Origin: Maratus speciosus
Taxonomy: Eukaryota; Arthropoda; Arachnida; Araneae; Salticidae
Assembly (NCBI GenBank): GCA_963932465.1
Contig: OZ010798.1
Location: 17,902,981 to 17,966,980, forward strand
Direction of reading: 5' to 3'
DNA length: 64,000 nt
The translations under genes were made by a program, and so were the position numbers. The notes below the pieces were generated by a model that was not told the DNA's origin, did no database searches, and worked only from the letters and a program-made list of their open reading frames with translations. Below, piece by piece: positions 23,468 through 35,786 of this stretch (position 1 is its first letter; each line of letters opens with the position of its first letter).

Positions 23468-24009
23468 CAGGGCCGAAACTAAGGGGGTGCAGGGGGGACA
23501 TGTGCCCGGGCGCCAGAGCCAAGGGGCGCAAAATGAAAGATTATACCTTTGGAATCGATCCTTTTCTTCTGATGGACTGATGGCTTTCATTATTATGAAA
23601 CAGCCATTATAAATGAAGTGTTACGTGAAGATGAAAGAGCAGCCATAAAAAGTTTGAATTCTGATTTTCTGGTCAGAATGGGAAAAAAAAAAAAATGGCC
23701 ATAATTTTTTTTTTCTCGGTTAAAGCGGAAACTCGGCTAAGCGGGACTCGGATAATTGGAACTCTACTGTATAAGCAAACACTGTAAATAGGTGGTAATA
23801 CATGCAAATTCTTTTATGTGAACGAACTATAATTGTAACAAACGTCACATTTAATTTACATAATTCAGTATAACATATTTTAAAATAAGTCGGCCATTAG
23901 AAAATTAGTAAAATTCTCTTTGTAAATATACTTTGAGGAAGATGGGGGGGGGGGGGGCATCAAAATTCATGTTTGCTCCGGGCGCAGAAAAAGGCTAGTT
24001 TTGGCCCTG
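23468..24009 (+). mobile_element. hAT-type MITE, CAGGGCCGAAACTA family, copy a
   Basis: The ends CAGGGCCGAAACTAAG and CTAGTTTTGGCCCTG are inverted repeats. Subterminal G/C-rich runs follow (CATGTGCCCGGG). Flanks share AAAAGT, an imperfect target duplication. The copy at 46832-47386 is inverted relative to this one. A Tigger-like end lies inside near 23735-23772. Confidence 0.7.
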
Positions 24010-25110
24010 AAAAGTCTATCTGAATTAGATGATGTTTTTCCAGCTCATTCTGTATCAGATCAATAACTGAATTTTATGAAAACTGATCCAACTTACACTT
24101 GAGATTCAGGACAGACAGATGCTAATTTTTTTATTTATTTGAGTTACTCAATTTCTTTTGCTTTGAGTCAAGTTAACTTATTTTTTTCAGTTTTGGACTG
24201 GGTTCAGGTATTTCAATTTTTTTTCAGTGCAAGCCAAATCCTTGGTCTGCTTCAGATATAACCAATCATTTTTCTATAGCATTTCACTTATTCTGTTCTA
24301 CTGGTTAAATACTAAATCATGGGAACAGCTGCTGTATTTGCCCGGTGTCTACCATCTTGTTTCTTTGTGTTGGTTATTTTTAAATTTCTTCATTTGGATT
24401 TATTTATTTATTTTTGTTGTTATTTTTTAAAATGCTTAATCTCAGATTATTTTTTGGCTATAATTTCAGAATATATATTTTTAAAAATAAATATTTGCTA
24501 GTTACGAATTTCTCATCTCCCTCCCCTATTTTTTTTTTCTTTTTTACAAATAATGTATGGAGTGCTGATTTCTTGTTTAAAATTTTTCTGTTGTTATTGT
24601 TTGTGTTTAATCTCTAAATTTTCAAAAATTAAGCATAAAGTGGCTATAAATGACCAAGAATGAAACAAGATGGCAGACTACAGGTGAATACTGCAGCTGT
24701 TCCAAATTATGTTATTATTATTATTATTATTTATTTTTTTAATTATTTCCCCCTATAGATGGGGTACAGGTTGGGTCAATTTTTTCAATTTCAGGTTGAA
24801 TTTTGGCACTTTCAGGGTTTTTGCAGTGTAAACTGAACTCCAGGTTGGACTCGGATAAACTGAACTTTTCCATCTGATCTTAAATCCAAGTAAGTTTCAT
24901 ATTTGATTCAAACAAATATTTTTGTTGTTGTTGCAGGTTGTGTACAGGTGAATTACTTTTAATTTTTTGAAATTCGAGTTAATTTTGAGTTCTTATAGGA
25001 TTTAGGTTACACCTTTTTGTTATGTGTGAACCCAAATCCTTATCAGGTTCAGGTTGCATTCATACTAAAGTTTTTGATACAATTTGATTTTAAGGGTGGC
25101 TCATAATTGG
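24010..25110. repeat. Degenerate repeats rich in CAGGTT
   Basis: Blocks such as GGGTTCAGGTATTTCAATTT, GGTACAGGTTGGGTCAATTT, TTTCAGGTTGAATTTT and CAGGTTCAGGTTG recur at about 24188, 24768, 24790, 24940 and 25040, with T-rich spacers. This looks like an old tandem expansion. Open frames at 24227-24617 are hydrophobic low complexity and not supported. Confidence 0.45.
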
Positions 25111-25795
25111 AATTTTGTGAAAAGGATAAAAAAATTGGAAGGATAAGGCGGTGTGTGTATTTGGAATGCATGAAATTTCACAGGATTTTTACAATTTTCA
25201 AGATAAAATCAAATCAAATTAATATTTTTTTCATTTTAAAATTATCTTTCGTAGAAGCTAAGTAGTTTCCATTAATAAAAAAATAATGAAACAAATTTAC
25301 ATAAAATAATTAAATTTGATATGAAAAAAATATGAATAAAAATGATAAAACTTAAACTCAATAATGTGTTAAATCTTAGTGCATAGAAACACTAATAGTA
25401 TCAGTCGAAAAGAACATTCCTTTTAAAGGTCTGGTAGAATGCAAAGCGAAGTTTACCATTTTGATACAATGACATGTAAAGAGATTAGATTTTTTTAAAG
25501 ATGCATAAGACATATTCATAAGGAAATGTAGTAACAAAATACTTAAGGAATTTCCTGAAAAAACAGAAGGATTGAAAGCATCAGAAAATAATTCTTGAAG
25601 TGAGGGGTGGGGGAGGGGGGGAGGTTATTAATGGAACTTTTTCAGAAAATGAAAAATTTACATATTTCAGGGGGCGGGGCTTACTTTCAGTACTTTATGG
25701 TAACACTAGCTAATTGAGGAAAGTATATTTACATTAAAACTAAAGAGATTGCTTCGATATGATAAGTTACTTCTGTGATAGTTGGGTTTAAGATA
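25111..25795. other. Non-coding; end of a TACCGTAAAG-type MITE
   Basis: No gene is seen. The segment 25674-25708 (GGGCGGGGCTTACTTTCAGT then ACTTTATGGTA) matches one terminus of the MITE family at 59470 and 60748. Confidence 0.45.
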
Positions 25796-26296
25796 CAGTA
25801 TTAATTTGATTGGTAGTTAAGCAAGGAAAATTATAATAAATGCTTACAATAAAGTAAAACATTAAAATAAGTAAAATATTAAAATAATTTATTAGTTTAA
25901 ACGTAAGTAATTATTAAAACAATTATGTAAAATAAAAATTTAGAAAAATATTAATTATTACCGAAGAAATCGATTCAATTCGATTCCAAAAGTCCTATGC
26001 TGCCATCTAGTGAGAAAACGATCGTAAGATCGATATATCATCATATAGATATGCTAATTTATATCAAAATACAAAGTAATGTAAATTTATTTAGTAATAA
26101 ATCAGCTGTAATAACCAAAAGACAATGATTAACAAAAAATTTAATAAAAAAAGCATTACGGTAGTCGCTGATTTCGACGCCATCTTGAATTTTGTTCCTG
26201 CAACTTAACTGTAAATTTCATTGTATACATCAGAAAAAATGCGCGGATTTTAGGCGTTCGCGAATTTTAGGGTCGCGGATTTAAGGGAGTCTACTG
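25796..26296. mobile_element. Tigger-type MITE, family 2 copy b
   Basis: The right end is AAGGGAGTCTACTG followed by TA. The left boundary is CAGTATTAATTTG after TA. The body matches 17850-18169 in inverse, including a GCTGCCATCTAGTG site. The two termini are not good inverted repeats of each other, so one end may be truncated or rearranged. Confidence 0.55.
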
Positions 26297-28394
26297 TACT
26301 TGGTGTTCTAAAATTGAAGTGCAGAAAGTATTCAAAATACTTAGTTAATGCATAGTTTCTTTAGAATTAATCCTTCTTAGCATCAATGCAAAAAAAAATA
26401 TCTTGCCCAGGGTATCTACAGCATGTCTACTTGAGAAATTATACTATGCCATCCGAGTTTATGGAAATGGTGGAAAAGTAAAATGTTGAGTAAGATATGT
26501 GATTATATTTTTATTAAATTTTATGGAGTTTCCTTTTAAAATGCATAATTCATACTGATAGTATACCTAGTAATAATAAATATGTGTAATACTTATTGTC
26601 ATTGTATGTTTTTCCAAATACTCTGTCGTAATAATAATATTTATCTCAAAAATATGAAATAAAATACTCAGCACCTTTTACAGGAGTCTTAAGAATTTAA
26701 GTAAATTACTTTTTAATTTACCTATTATTTTTTGAATAATAGTTTCTAAAATTTTACAGTACTTTATAAAAACAAAAATACTTTATAAACATAACGTTTA
26801 ATGCTTAGGGCATCTGTAACTAATTTTCAGTGTTTTTGATCAATTCAAAAAATCATATATATATATATTTTTTTGTATACCATCCTATCCTACCTTCATT
26901 TACTATGAAAGCAGTTAAACTATTTTTAGGCACAGTAGACATGTTATTTCATATCTATAAATTGTATCTACAGTACCTTAAATATATATTTTTTAACACT
27001 TGACTTTAAACCCAGCTATATAGTGCTTTCCCCTATAACTATATGGGGATGAGGGGCTAAAATAGTGGTAAATAGTATTAGAAATTTTATACTTTGATAG
27101 CATTTCTCAAAGATAAAATCCAGGTTAAGAATGCAGGTCCTCATTTTTATATTAAAAATATTCCATGAAAAAATTGTATTGAATTATGGCTGGTTTTTCT
27201 ATCGACTACTTTTATAGAATTCTGTAGAAATTTTATTCATTTTGTAGTTCCAATGGACTTTCAACAGAATATGCAATAAACCTTTTATACATCACTTTAA
27301 AAGATACTCTATAGGATGAATTTTATAGAACATTTCTATTAAATTCTATAGGAAATTCTGTAGAAAGTCTAATAAAATTCTAGTGAAGTAGTTGATAAAA
27401 AATCGGCCCTAATCCTATAGAACATTTTCTATAGACTTTTTTATATAATCCATCGGAAATTCTAAGGGTCGTTACTTTAATAATACTAAAATCTTTCTGA
27501 TTTTTCAGAAACTATTCTTAATTTTTCTTTCTATATACCCATAGAATGTATACCTAAAATTATTTTTGTACCTGAAAAAGGAATGAAATGCTTCCTATAG
27601 TATAAGTGCTGCTGTATCTTCTATATTTATTTTTGCTTGTTAACTTCAATGGAAAAAGAAAAAAAACTGTGCAGTGCACAAGTTCTTTTTTTTTTTTCTT
27701 CTTTAGTATCTGTTTTTTAATTTTAGAACATAGCCATAAATAACTAATACAATTAAACCTCACTGAAAAATTTGTGCTTATTTTTTGTATTTGATTATTA
27801 ACGAAATTGGTCATTCTGAAGATTTTAATACATTTAAATAATAATAATAAAGGAAGAGGAAAAAATTTCCTTGCCATTAACGTTAACATGCTATTGGAAA
27901 ATATTGACTATTTTCGTGGTTGGAATAATAATCTTTAGTTTAAAAAGTATGTTTTTTGAAAACTATTCAGTTCTAGGATAGAAATATCATTGCAGCAATT
28001 TTTTGTACTTTATGTTTATATTGAGTTCAGACATGCTCTTGCATTTTTGAAACTTTGCTTTATATGATGAAGATTATGAACCATTTATTTCAAACAGGGC
28101 GGACACTTTTGTACAGAACTTTTTGGTTGGTATTTTTTTTTTCTTTCTTTTTTAAAATGCAACAGGGTAGGTTGGAGATTATACCAACAATATGTATCAC
28201 TTTTGATAATGACTGTTTTTTAAAGTGCATTAAACTTAAAAAATAAACACTAACAAGTAATATAAAAATTTTGTTTTTAAGTCAATTCCTACTTAGGTCA
28301 CCAAAGAAAAATTTAATGTAATCCCTTAAGCTAATATTAGTTTTTGTTGCATTAAAATATCTCAATTTGTTGATTTTCTATAAGCAAGTAGGTT
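26297..28394. other. Non-coding stretch, with one inverted-repeat patch
   Basis: No gene is recognised. Around 27186-27413 a segment (CTGGTTTTTCTATCGACTAC) recurs inverted as GTAGTTGATAAAAAATCGGCC, flanking many TTCTATAGAA-like repeats, which may be an old MITE. Open frames at 27560-27889 and 28055-28246 are low complexity. Confidence 0.4.
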
Positions 28395-28560
28395 TACAAT
28401 GGAAGTCTATGGGAATTTGGCAAAATATTGGAGATATCGCCAAGTTGGCATCCCTTTTGGCGACTCATTTGTACCGCCAAATTGGGCGATCTATCACCAA
28501 GTTGGCGACACACTTGGCGGTATTTGGCGAAGAACAGGGTCTCCCTATGGTAACCCCTCA
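28395..28560. repeat. Array of CGCCAAGTTGGC-type short palindromes
   Basis: Copies of CGCCAAGTTGGC, TTTGGCGA, CGCCAAATTGGGCG, CACCAAGTTGGCG and CACTTGGCGGTATTTGGCG follow one another. It adjoins copy 2 of the dispersed repeat at 28588, just as a different palindromic array adjoins copy 1. Confidence 0.6.
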
Positions 28561-28587
28561 TTGAAAATACTTTCATTGATTTTCAAT

Positions 28588-28845
28588 AACCAATGGCTGC
28601 CATTTTGTCTCCCCTTTAAAACTAAAATTAATTAATTAAAATTTAATGAATGAATTAATATTTGAAAACACTGTATTAACATCCATTGTCATCCAGTACA
28701 AGTTAAAAAAAAATTATTTCAACTTGATAGGATGAATAATGAGTATTTTATGAACGATTGAAAATTTGAACAAGATATATATATATATAAATAAATAAAT
28801 AAATATAGGGAGAGTGTGAACTAATAGTAGGAATTGAAAAAATAA
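28588..28845 (+). repeat. Dispersed repeat, copy 2 (conserved tail)
   Basis: This is the inverted match of 4940-5190, from ATAACCAATGGCTGCCATTT through CATTGTCATCCAGTACAAG to TAGGGAGAGTGTGAAC. It includes (AT)n and (AAAT)n runs at about 28778-28803. Confidence 0.7.
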
Positions 28846-29249
28846 GCTTTAAAAAATAATAATCATTGTTAAGTCAATTATGAACTTCTTAATCCTTTTG
28901 CTACTGGTATCCTTGTTCAAGGACATACTTTTAAAGAATTTTTTCAAGACTTTTATTTAATTTAAAAGAATTTTACAAATTGTGTGAGTATTTTTAATCA
29001 TTTCCCTACCAAAAACACAAGCATTTAGAATTTCCACCCTCTCTGTGGTTTAATGCAGGAGGGAGGAGGGGACCTTCAAATTCAAAGATGGATCCCCAGC
29101 TTTCAGATTGCAACACCTGAGATCTTAGCAACAACAATCATATTTCACACCTGGGTGGTCTTTTGATGGGTTCTTTCCATTGACTGAAATTTTTATTAAA
29201 ACACACTTAAATCTGTAAAAAAGAATTCTTTACAGTCTGTAAGTGAATA

Positions 29250-29290
<41 letters not shown>
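28846..29290. other. Non-coding, T-tract
   Basis: No gene is seen. A run of more than 40 T lies at about 29252-29296. The segment AATGCAGGAGGGAG near 29053 has an inverted match near 7285. Confidence 0.4.
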
Positions 29291-29293
<3 letters not shown>

Positions 29294-29301
<8 letters not shown>

Positions 29302-29845
29302 TTTGCAAAAATGGTTATTGTCCTCATCAGGGTAGGAAATAAAAAGCATATCTGAAGCTTTTTATTAATTGAATCCGCATTTTATTCGTTTTCTGATGGG
29401 TCTATACAGTAATTTGTATTTTTCCTTTACTTTCAACAGAGATGGATACTTCTGTTGCCACTGTGACAAAAAGTAATAAAAACTACAAAAAAAAAAAAAA
29501 AAAAAATTAATAACTCAGAAACAAATTGAGATACAGCTTTTAAACAAATTGCATTTAAAAGTACATTTTTTTTTCTCTATACGACGGTATAAAAAGTAAT
29601 AGTGTGGGATGTTTAGAAGTTTAAGAATGAAATTTCATTTAAAATGGGTCCAGGAATATTAATGTTTAATCTATAGCGGGCGTAATGTGTGACCAGCTCC
29701 GTAGAAGTTTAAAAATTGACAGTACCGAAAAATGTAATCCATGGCGTACGTAATGTATGATCAACTCCGTGTGATTTTTTATGTCTTAAATTTTAGTCTT
29801 TGAAAAAATCATTTTCCAAATGGTCGTTGTAATTTGTTAAATTGC

Positions 29846-29870
<25 letters not shown>
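29294..29870 (+). repeat. Dispersed repeat related to 34988-35720, copy a
   Basis: It shares AACCATTTGCAAAAATGGTT, the CATCAGGGTAGGAAATA block, the CAAATTGAGATACAGCTTT block and two copies of a GGCGTACGTAATGTATGA-like motif with the element inside F-box intron 2. It lacks that element's outer inverted ends. Confidence 0.65.
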
Positions 29871-29877
<7 letters not shown>

Positions 29878-30085
29878 CTTACCAACTTTTGAAATAACAT
29901 TTTAAGTTTGATTTGTACAAGTTTTCAATTTATAATCTAATTTGTTATCCAGACTTTCTCATTATAGGTAAAATAATGGAGAATTTTTCTGTTTAAAAAA
30001 AAGAAATTATTTCTAATCTACCTTGATTAAAAGATAAATGAATCCTGACTTTTTGTGTTTGAGTGAAGCAATGGAATTTTAAATA

Positions 30086-30619
30086 CAGTCAACTCTGTGA
30101 AATCCGCAAATGTCTTTTATCTGCACTACATGTTGAAATGTAAACAACGAAAATTATATTAAAAGTTTAATTTAAAAGCTAAATTTGATACTTTTTTTTT
30201 ATCAATTTTCCAATGAATAAATATTTAAATATAAATTGGATATAAATATTTAAAATACCTTGAGTAACAAAATTTTATCTTGGATCAAAAAGTAATGAAT
30301 GCTCATAGACTACATAAAAAAATAATTGACAACAAACCAAAACTACCATTGTGTTGTGTCAATGTTTAAAATAATGAATAATCAGTAAAAATTGTATATA
30401 ATTTAACTTTTCTTTAATCTAAATTATTAAATTTATTAAACCAATGTTACATTATGTTTTTCTTGTCCATTGTAATTGTAATTTTTGTACAGTTGTTCCT
30501 AATTTATAGTCAGACTTTAAAAAATAAAATGTAAACAAAGGGATGATCTATAATCTGCTAAAATGTATAATGCACAAAACCCTCAGTCCCTAAGTATGTG
30601 GATTTCACAGAGTTGACTG
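30086..30619. mobile_element. Tigger-type MITE, family 3
   Basis: TA flanks both ends. The ends CAGTCAACTCTGTGAAATCC and GGATTTCACAGAGTTGACTG are perfect 20-bp inverted repeats. The 534-bp interior has no protein. It ends about 210 bp before the proposed start codon of F-box gene A. Confidence 0.85.
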
Positions 30620-30829
30620 TATTATTTCTTTTAAGATTATATAATGATAAAAATGGAAATTTTTTCTCATCTGTGTTTACTATGCATTTTGATTTTTTTT
30701 ATTTTGTTGAATATTTATTCCTTTTATATATTGGTTTTTGTTTTTATTTGTTTACATACAGCTTTACCGACTTTCACGTCATTTTAGTTCGTACAAATAT
30801 AGGCTACCACAGTTATTTTTTTTATCAAC

Positions 30830-30841
30830 ATGAGCTCTCAG
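30830..30841 (+). CDS. Gene A coding exon 1 (start codon)
   Basis: ATGAGCTCTCAG followed by GTATGA. Ending in phase 0, it joins exon 2 (TTTCAAGAATCA) without disturbing the frame. No other in-frame start exists between the acceptor and the F-box. An acceptor-like TTTTAG lies 43 bases upstream, so a non-coding leader exon may precede it. Confidence 0.5.
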
Positions 30842-33800
30842 GTATGACATCAATTAAATTTTTACCACTTTCTTATATTTACTAAATTTATATGATTAGA
30901 AATTGTATGCTTTTGTTAATTAATTCAAATTTACTTTTTCATTTATTATATTTTTATGTGATTTTTTTTTTTTTATCTGAAGGGATAATAATAATTTTTT
31001 TGTTTTCAAAAGTGTCTCAGTGGTATAATGAACTATCCGCCACTGTAAAATCTGCAAACGTCTAAAATCCCCATCTATAAAATATAAATTTTAAGTTAAA
31101 ATTTTCTGAAAAATTGAAGATGACTAATTTTGGATGATAGATTCCTTAAATTCTTCAAAATCAAACACATATCTGCATTTTCATAAGGCACATTAAATCC
31201 TTCTTTTAAGTATCGCTATTTTAATATAGCAATCTTTGCCCTATTTAATTGCAGAATTTCTATAATTGTATAAGGTGAAAATTATTATACAGAAATACTG
31301 TAGACTCCCTCAATTGTACAACCCTAAAATCTGAATCTGCACCTCATCACAGATGTAAACATTAAAACTTTCAATTCAGATGCACGGACAAAATTAGACT
31401 TTTTTACTTTTTATGTTATTCTGTATGTATTTTAATATGTAATTCTAGTTAATATAACTGAACTCATGTTTTTTCATGAGGAAAGTATAAATTTATTTCT
31501 GAAAAAAATCAAGATATTGCTGATATCAATGTTAATTGCAAGTATTTTACCAAACATATTTAAGTATTAATCAAGCTTTTTTAGTTATTAAGTCTGGCTA
31601 AACCTAAAATCAAATTTCCTTATTTTATGATTTTGATGTGAGTTAGTAAGATACCTTTATGAGGCAAGTTTCATTCAATAATTCAAGAAAAGTGTATCTC
31701 ATTTTTATTATGTATATTGAATTATACACTGTTAATGATTTACTTGACCTTTACTTTTAATAATTTAATCATTTTTAAAACTATCTTAAGTTTTATTGTT
31801 TTAGTTTATTGCTTTAATTAATAATTTAATATTTTACTCTATTGTAAGCATTTATTATAATTTCGATGACATTATTATAGTATTCAAATTACTGTTTTAA
31901 AAATGTAAACAAAGCAATGACCAGAATATTCTAAGATCCACACGACCTGTAGTTTCAAGCCATACAGATTTGAGGAGAAAATAAATTCATATAAAGGATC
32001 CTGGTTCTGGAAAGGATAAATCTGTTTTAACTACGCAATTAGAAACTACATGATTAAATTGTTTAATTAAAATGTACTTCGTTATTGCTTAATTAACTTT
32101 ACTGTATGTTTAGAGCAGGTATACCAATTTAAATCACATTGCTAAACAACATGATTTAAATTAATGTTGAAATTTCAATCTTTTAGACATGTAGTTTTGT
32201 TTCGACTTGGAGTATTACAATATTTAAATAACCTACATATGTAGGTTAATTTAGATCAAGTAAGCCAAAAAAAAAAAAAAAACTTCTAAAAATGGCTGTT
32301 CTACATTTCCAGTTATTTCATTTATTGTTTTTTATTCTTTGAGGACACTCACTGAACAGCTTACAGTATCTGCAATAGGAGGTATTATTAGGAAAACTCT
32401 AAATATATGAAAATAAAGTACATTTTTAGGAAAAACATTGGGGGAAACATTTTTAGTAAACTCTTTGCCTAATTTTGCTTTATATGATCAGAAAAAAATA
32501 TATAATACCAGTCAATTGAGATAAACATCTAGAATAAAATTTTATGCATGAATTAAGGCTGTTTTCACATCAAAAAGAGCAACTTTATTATATAAGTTTT
32601 AATTTATTTTTGTTCAGAAATGCATGAAACTAGCAGGTGTTGTTGTTCAGAAACTATGTCATCGAACAGTGTTTTCCGTTTTTTTTGCAAACGGAACATC
32701 TTTCAGAAAATAGTGTCAAAGTGAGCGTTTTGAACCGAACTTCCGCACGAAAGAAGAATAACCACTCAAAGAAGGGTGAAATATGACTTTGTCACATTAT
32801 CAATATCGATTATAATTTAATAGGTAATTTATTGATCAAAAAATGGAAAACACAGTTCGATTCCAAATAGCTTCCCATAGTCATGCCTTTCAATTTTATA
32901 TCTTTCCGTTAAAAAATGAATTTGTAAATGTGTCAAAACGTTTTGCACTTGTTGAGCAGAAGAGTTGAGAACAAACAGCCTTAAGCTTTGAGGTCACCTG
33001 CATATAAAAATGGAAACTAGCTTTTGAAGTTAAGTAGCAACATCCAATTTTACAAAAATGTTTTTATTCTATGTTTAAAATTATATGTAGATACCGGATT
33101 TTAAATTATTTTGACCGAAAGATTTGAAATTAAAAATATTTGTTCTCATGACCCTCTAATGTTAAATTATCTTTATATATTTTAATTTATATTTCTTTAT
33201 ATTTAAACATGCTTCTTAAAAACCTAAACACAAATTTTGTAGTCCTCTAATTCTCATAGTTTTATGATTTGAAATTAATATTCAACGAGTTTTTAATTAC
33301 AATACTTGAAAAATTTTATTGCATTTGATTTACAAATGGTTGTCGTATGCAAAGAGAAAATATATTTTTTGTCAGTATAGTTTTTAAACATTAAAAAAAT
33401 AACTTGATACAGGTTGGGGATGATGTAAGAATTGAAAAAATGTAGAATTTTGTTTAATTTTAACTAGATTTAAATTATTACCAGCATTTATCTTTTTGTC
33501 CCGTTTATTGTAAACTTTATATATTAATAATACACATCTTTTATTATTATGAGTACTTAATATAAATACCAGTTAATAACTCTAAAATTGTAGGGAATCA
33601 TGAAAATTTGTATTTAGGCTATTCGAAAGATAAAAAAATTTTCTATTCTCAAATTTTGGAGTCAATTTTGAAAGAAATAGTTTGTATTCATTTTAACAAC
33701 ACTCTAGAAAACTTTTCATAAACCAAATATAGGTATATGCAGAGTTCGCACAGTTTTACCACTAAATTTTAACAATATTTTCCAATTATTTCACAGCAGA

Positions 33801-35718
33801 AAAATATTACTAAATATGTGAATAAAGGCGGGGGTTACGAATTTTGCGTTTTAAAAATTAAATATAAGTTTTCTTATCATTAATAGAGGTGCCAGAGTCC
33901 TTGGAAATTCCAAGAAGTGTGCGAACCTTGTAAACGTCATTAACAATTAACTTTTCTTTTATGGAGGAATTAATAGGGGATGATTAACTTTCTCTCATTT
34001 TTTGGGCTGTAATTATTTTAAAAGTTAATTTAAAAAGTATTGCCAGTAAGGAAAAAGACATTTTAATGTATCATATGTTGAAGAGAGATTCCTTGGTTTC
34101 CATTACAGAAATTTTTAAAAGGTTAATTCTATGATATTTTTATATAATTTCAACCTTTTAAAAAGTTTATTCAGTAGCATTTTTTTTTTCTCCTTCAAGA
34201 TCTTTCATTTTTTTCTGAATTTGCACAGAATTCAAACTATGTATTTATGAATAAAGAGTTAAATATCTGAAATAAGTACAATAAATATGCTATAATTATC
34301 TCTGTGTAAAGTCCACTCTCAAAGTTTTTGTATGTATTTATGTTTCTAAAAAATTATCTAAATTACACATATTGCATGCCATTTACAGTTTCAAGAATCA
34401 AATGATGATGTTCTAGATATCAATTCATTGCCCGAAGAAATTATTTTGAAAATATTTGGTTACATATCACAGAACCAACTGGGACAAATTGCACAGTACG
34501 TAAACTTCATTTATATATTAGAGGTCCTGTATGTATGTCATTTATATTTCTTGTGTAGAATTGTCATTTAGTACCAAATTTTCAAAATTGAGATAAATTT
34601 TATGCACATTCCACTGACAAAGTGAATTTTAAATTTGCTACTAGTTTCAAAACAGAAAATGTTATTCCATTAGGTATTTAAGGGGACGATGGATCTTTAA
34701 AATCAATTTTTATCTTTTGTAAATTTCACTTTGAATATTATTCAAGGGTACATTATATGCATTTTGTCATACATTTACCACAAAAAAAAAAAAAAAAAAA
34801 ATGAAGAAAAAAAAAAGGAAATTTCCGTAATATTTTAGAACTTTTCAAAATGCCTCATGCGAACAGCATATCAATGAAAATTCCCAATATTTTTTTTTTT
34901 TTTAATATTTTATCAATTTTTTTTTTCTTACCTCTTTATATTACAAAAAATTCCTTTTTTTTTCCCTCAAAATTTTTTATTTTTATTTTTAACCATTTGG
35001 AAAAATGGTTATTGTTCTCGTCAGGGTAGGAAATACAAAGCATATCTGAACGTTTTCATTGGTTTAATCCGCAATTTATTCGTTATCTGATTGGTATATA
35101 CAGTAATCTGTATTTCCCTTTGGTTTTAACAACGATGGACAACAGAGTGTTGCCACTATGACAAAAAAGTAATAAAAACTACAAAAAAAAAAAACTAATG
35201 AATCAGAAACAAATTGAGATACAGCTTTCAAACAAATTGCATTTAAAAGTACATTTTTTTCTCTATCCGACGGTATAAAAAGTAATATTGTCGGATGTTT
35301 AGAAATTTAAGAATGTATTTTATTTAAAATTGGTCGTGAGATTTTTTGGAAATCTGATGATAGAAAAGCCTTTTCCGGAACAGCCAATAAAATGCTTGGC
35401 TATTACGTAAGTTTCATAGGAAACCTGACGAGTCGCAGGCGATTTTTCTTGCTTGCAATTTTTACGTGTAATAACACTATTAATGTTTAATTCATGGCGT
35501 ACGTAATGTATGACCAGCTCCGTAGAAGTTTAAAAATTTACAGTACCGAAAATTATAAAACTGAAATTGCTTTTAATTTGTTCATGGTGGGTCCAGGAAT
35601 GTTATCGTTTAATCCATGGCGTACGTAATGCATGATCAACTCCGTGCGATTTTTTATGTCTTAAATTTTAGTCTTTGAAAAAATCATTTTCCAAATGGTC
35701 GTTGTGATTTGTTAAATT

Positions 35719-35786
<68 letters not shown>

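Noticed and set aside
30598..30885. 95-residue hydrophobic open frame at the start of gene A
   Set aside because: Different frame from the proposed start exon, mostly Phe/Tyr/Leu low complexity and begins inside a MITE end.
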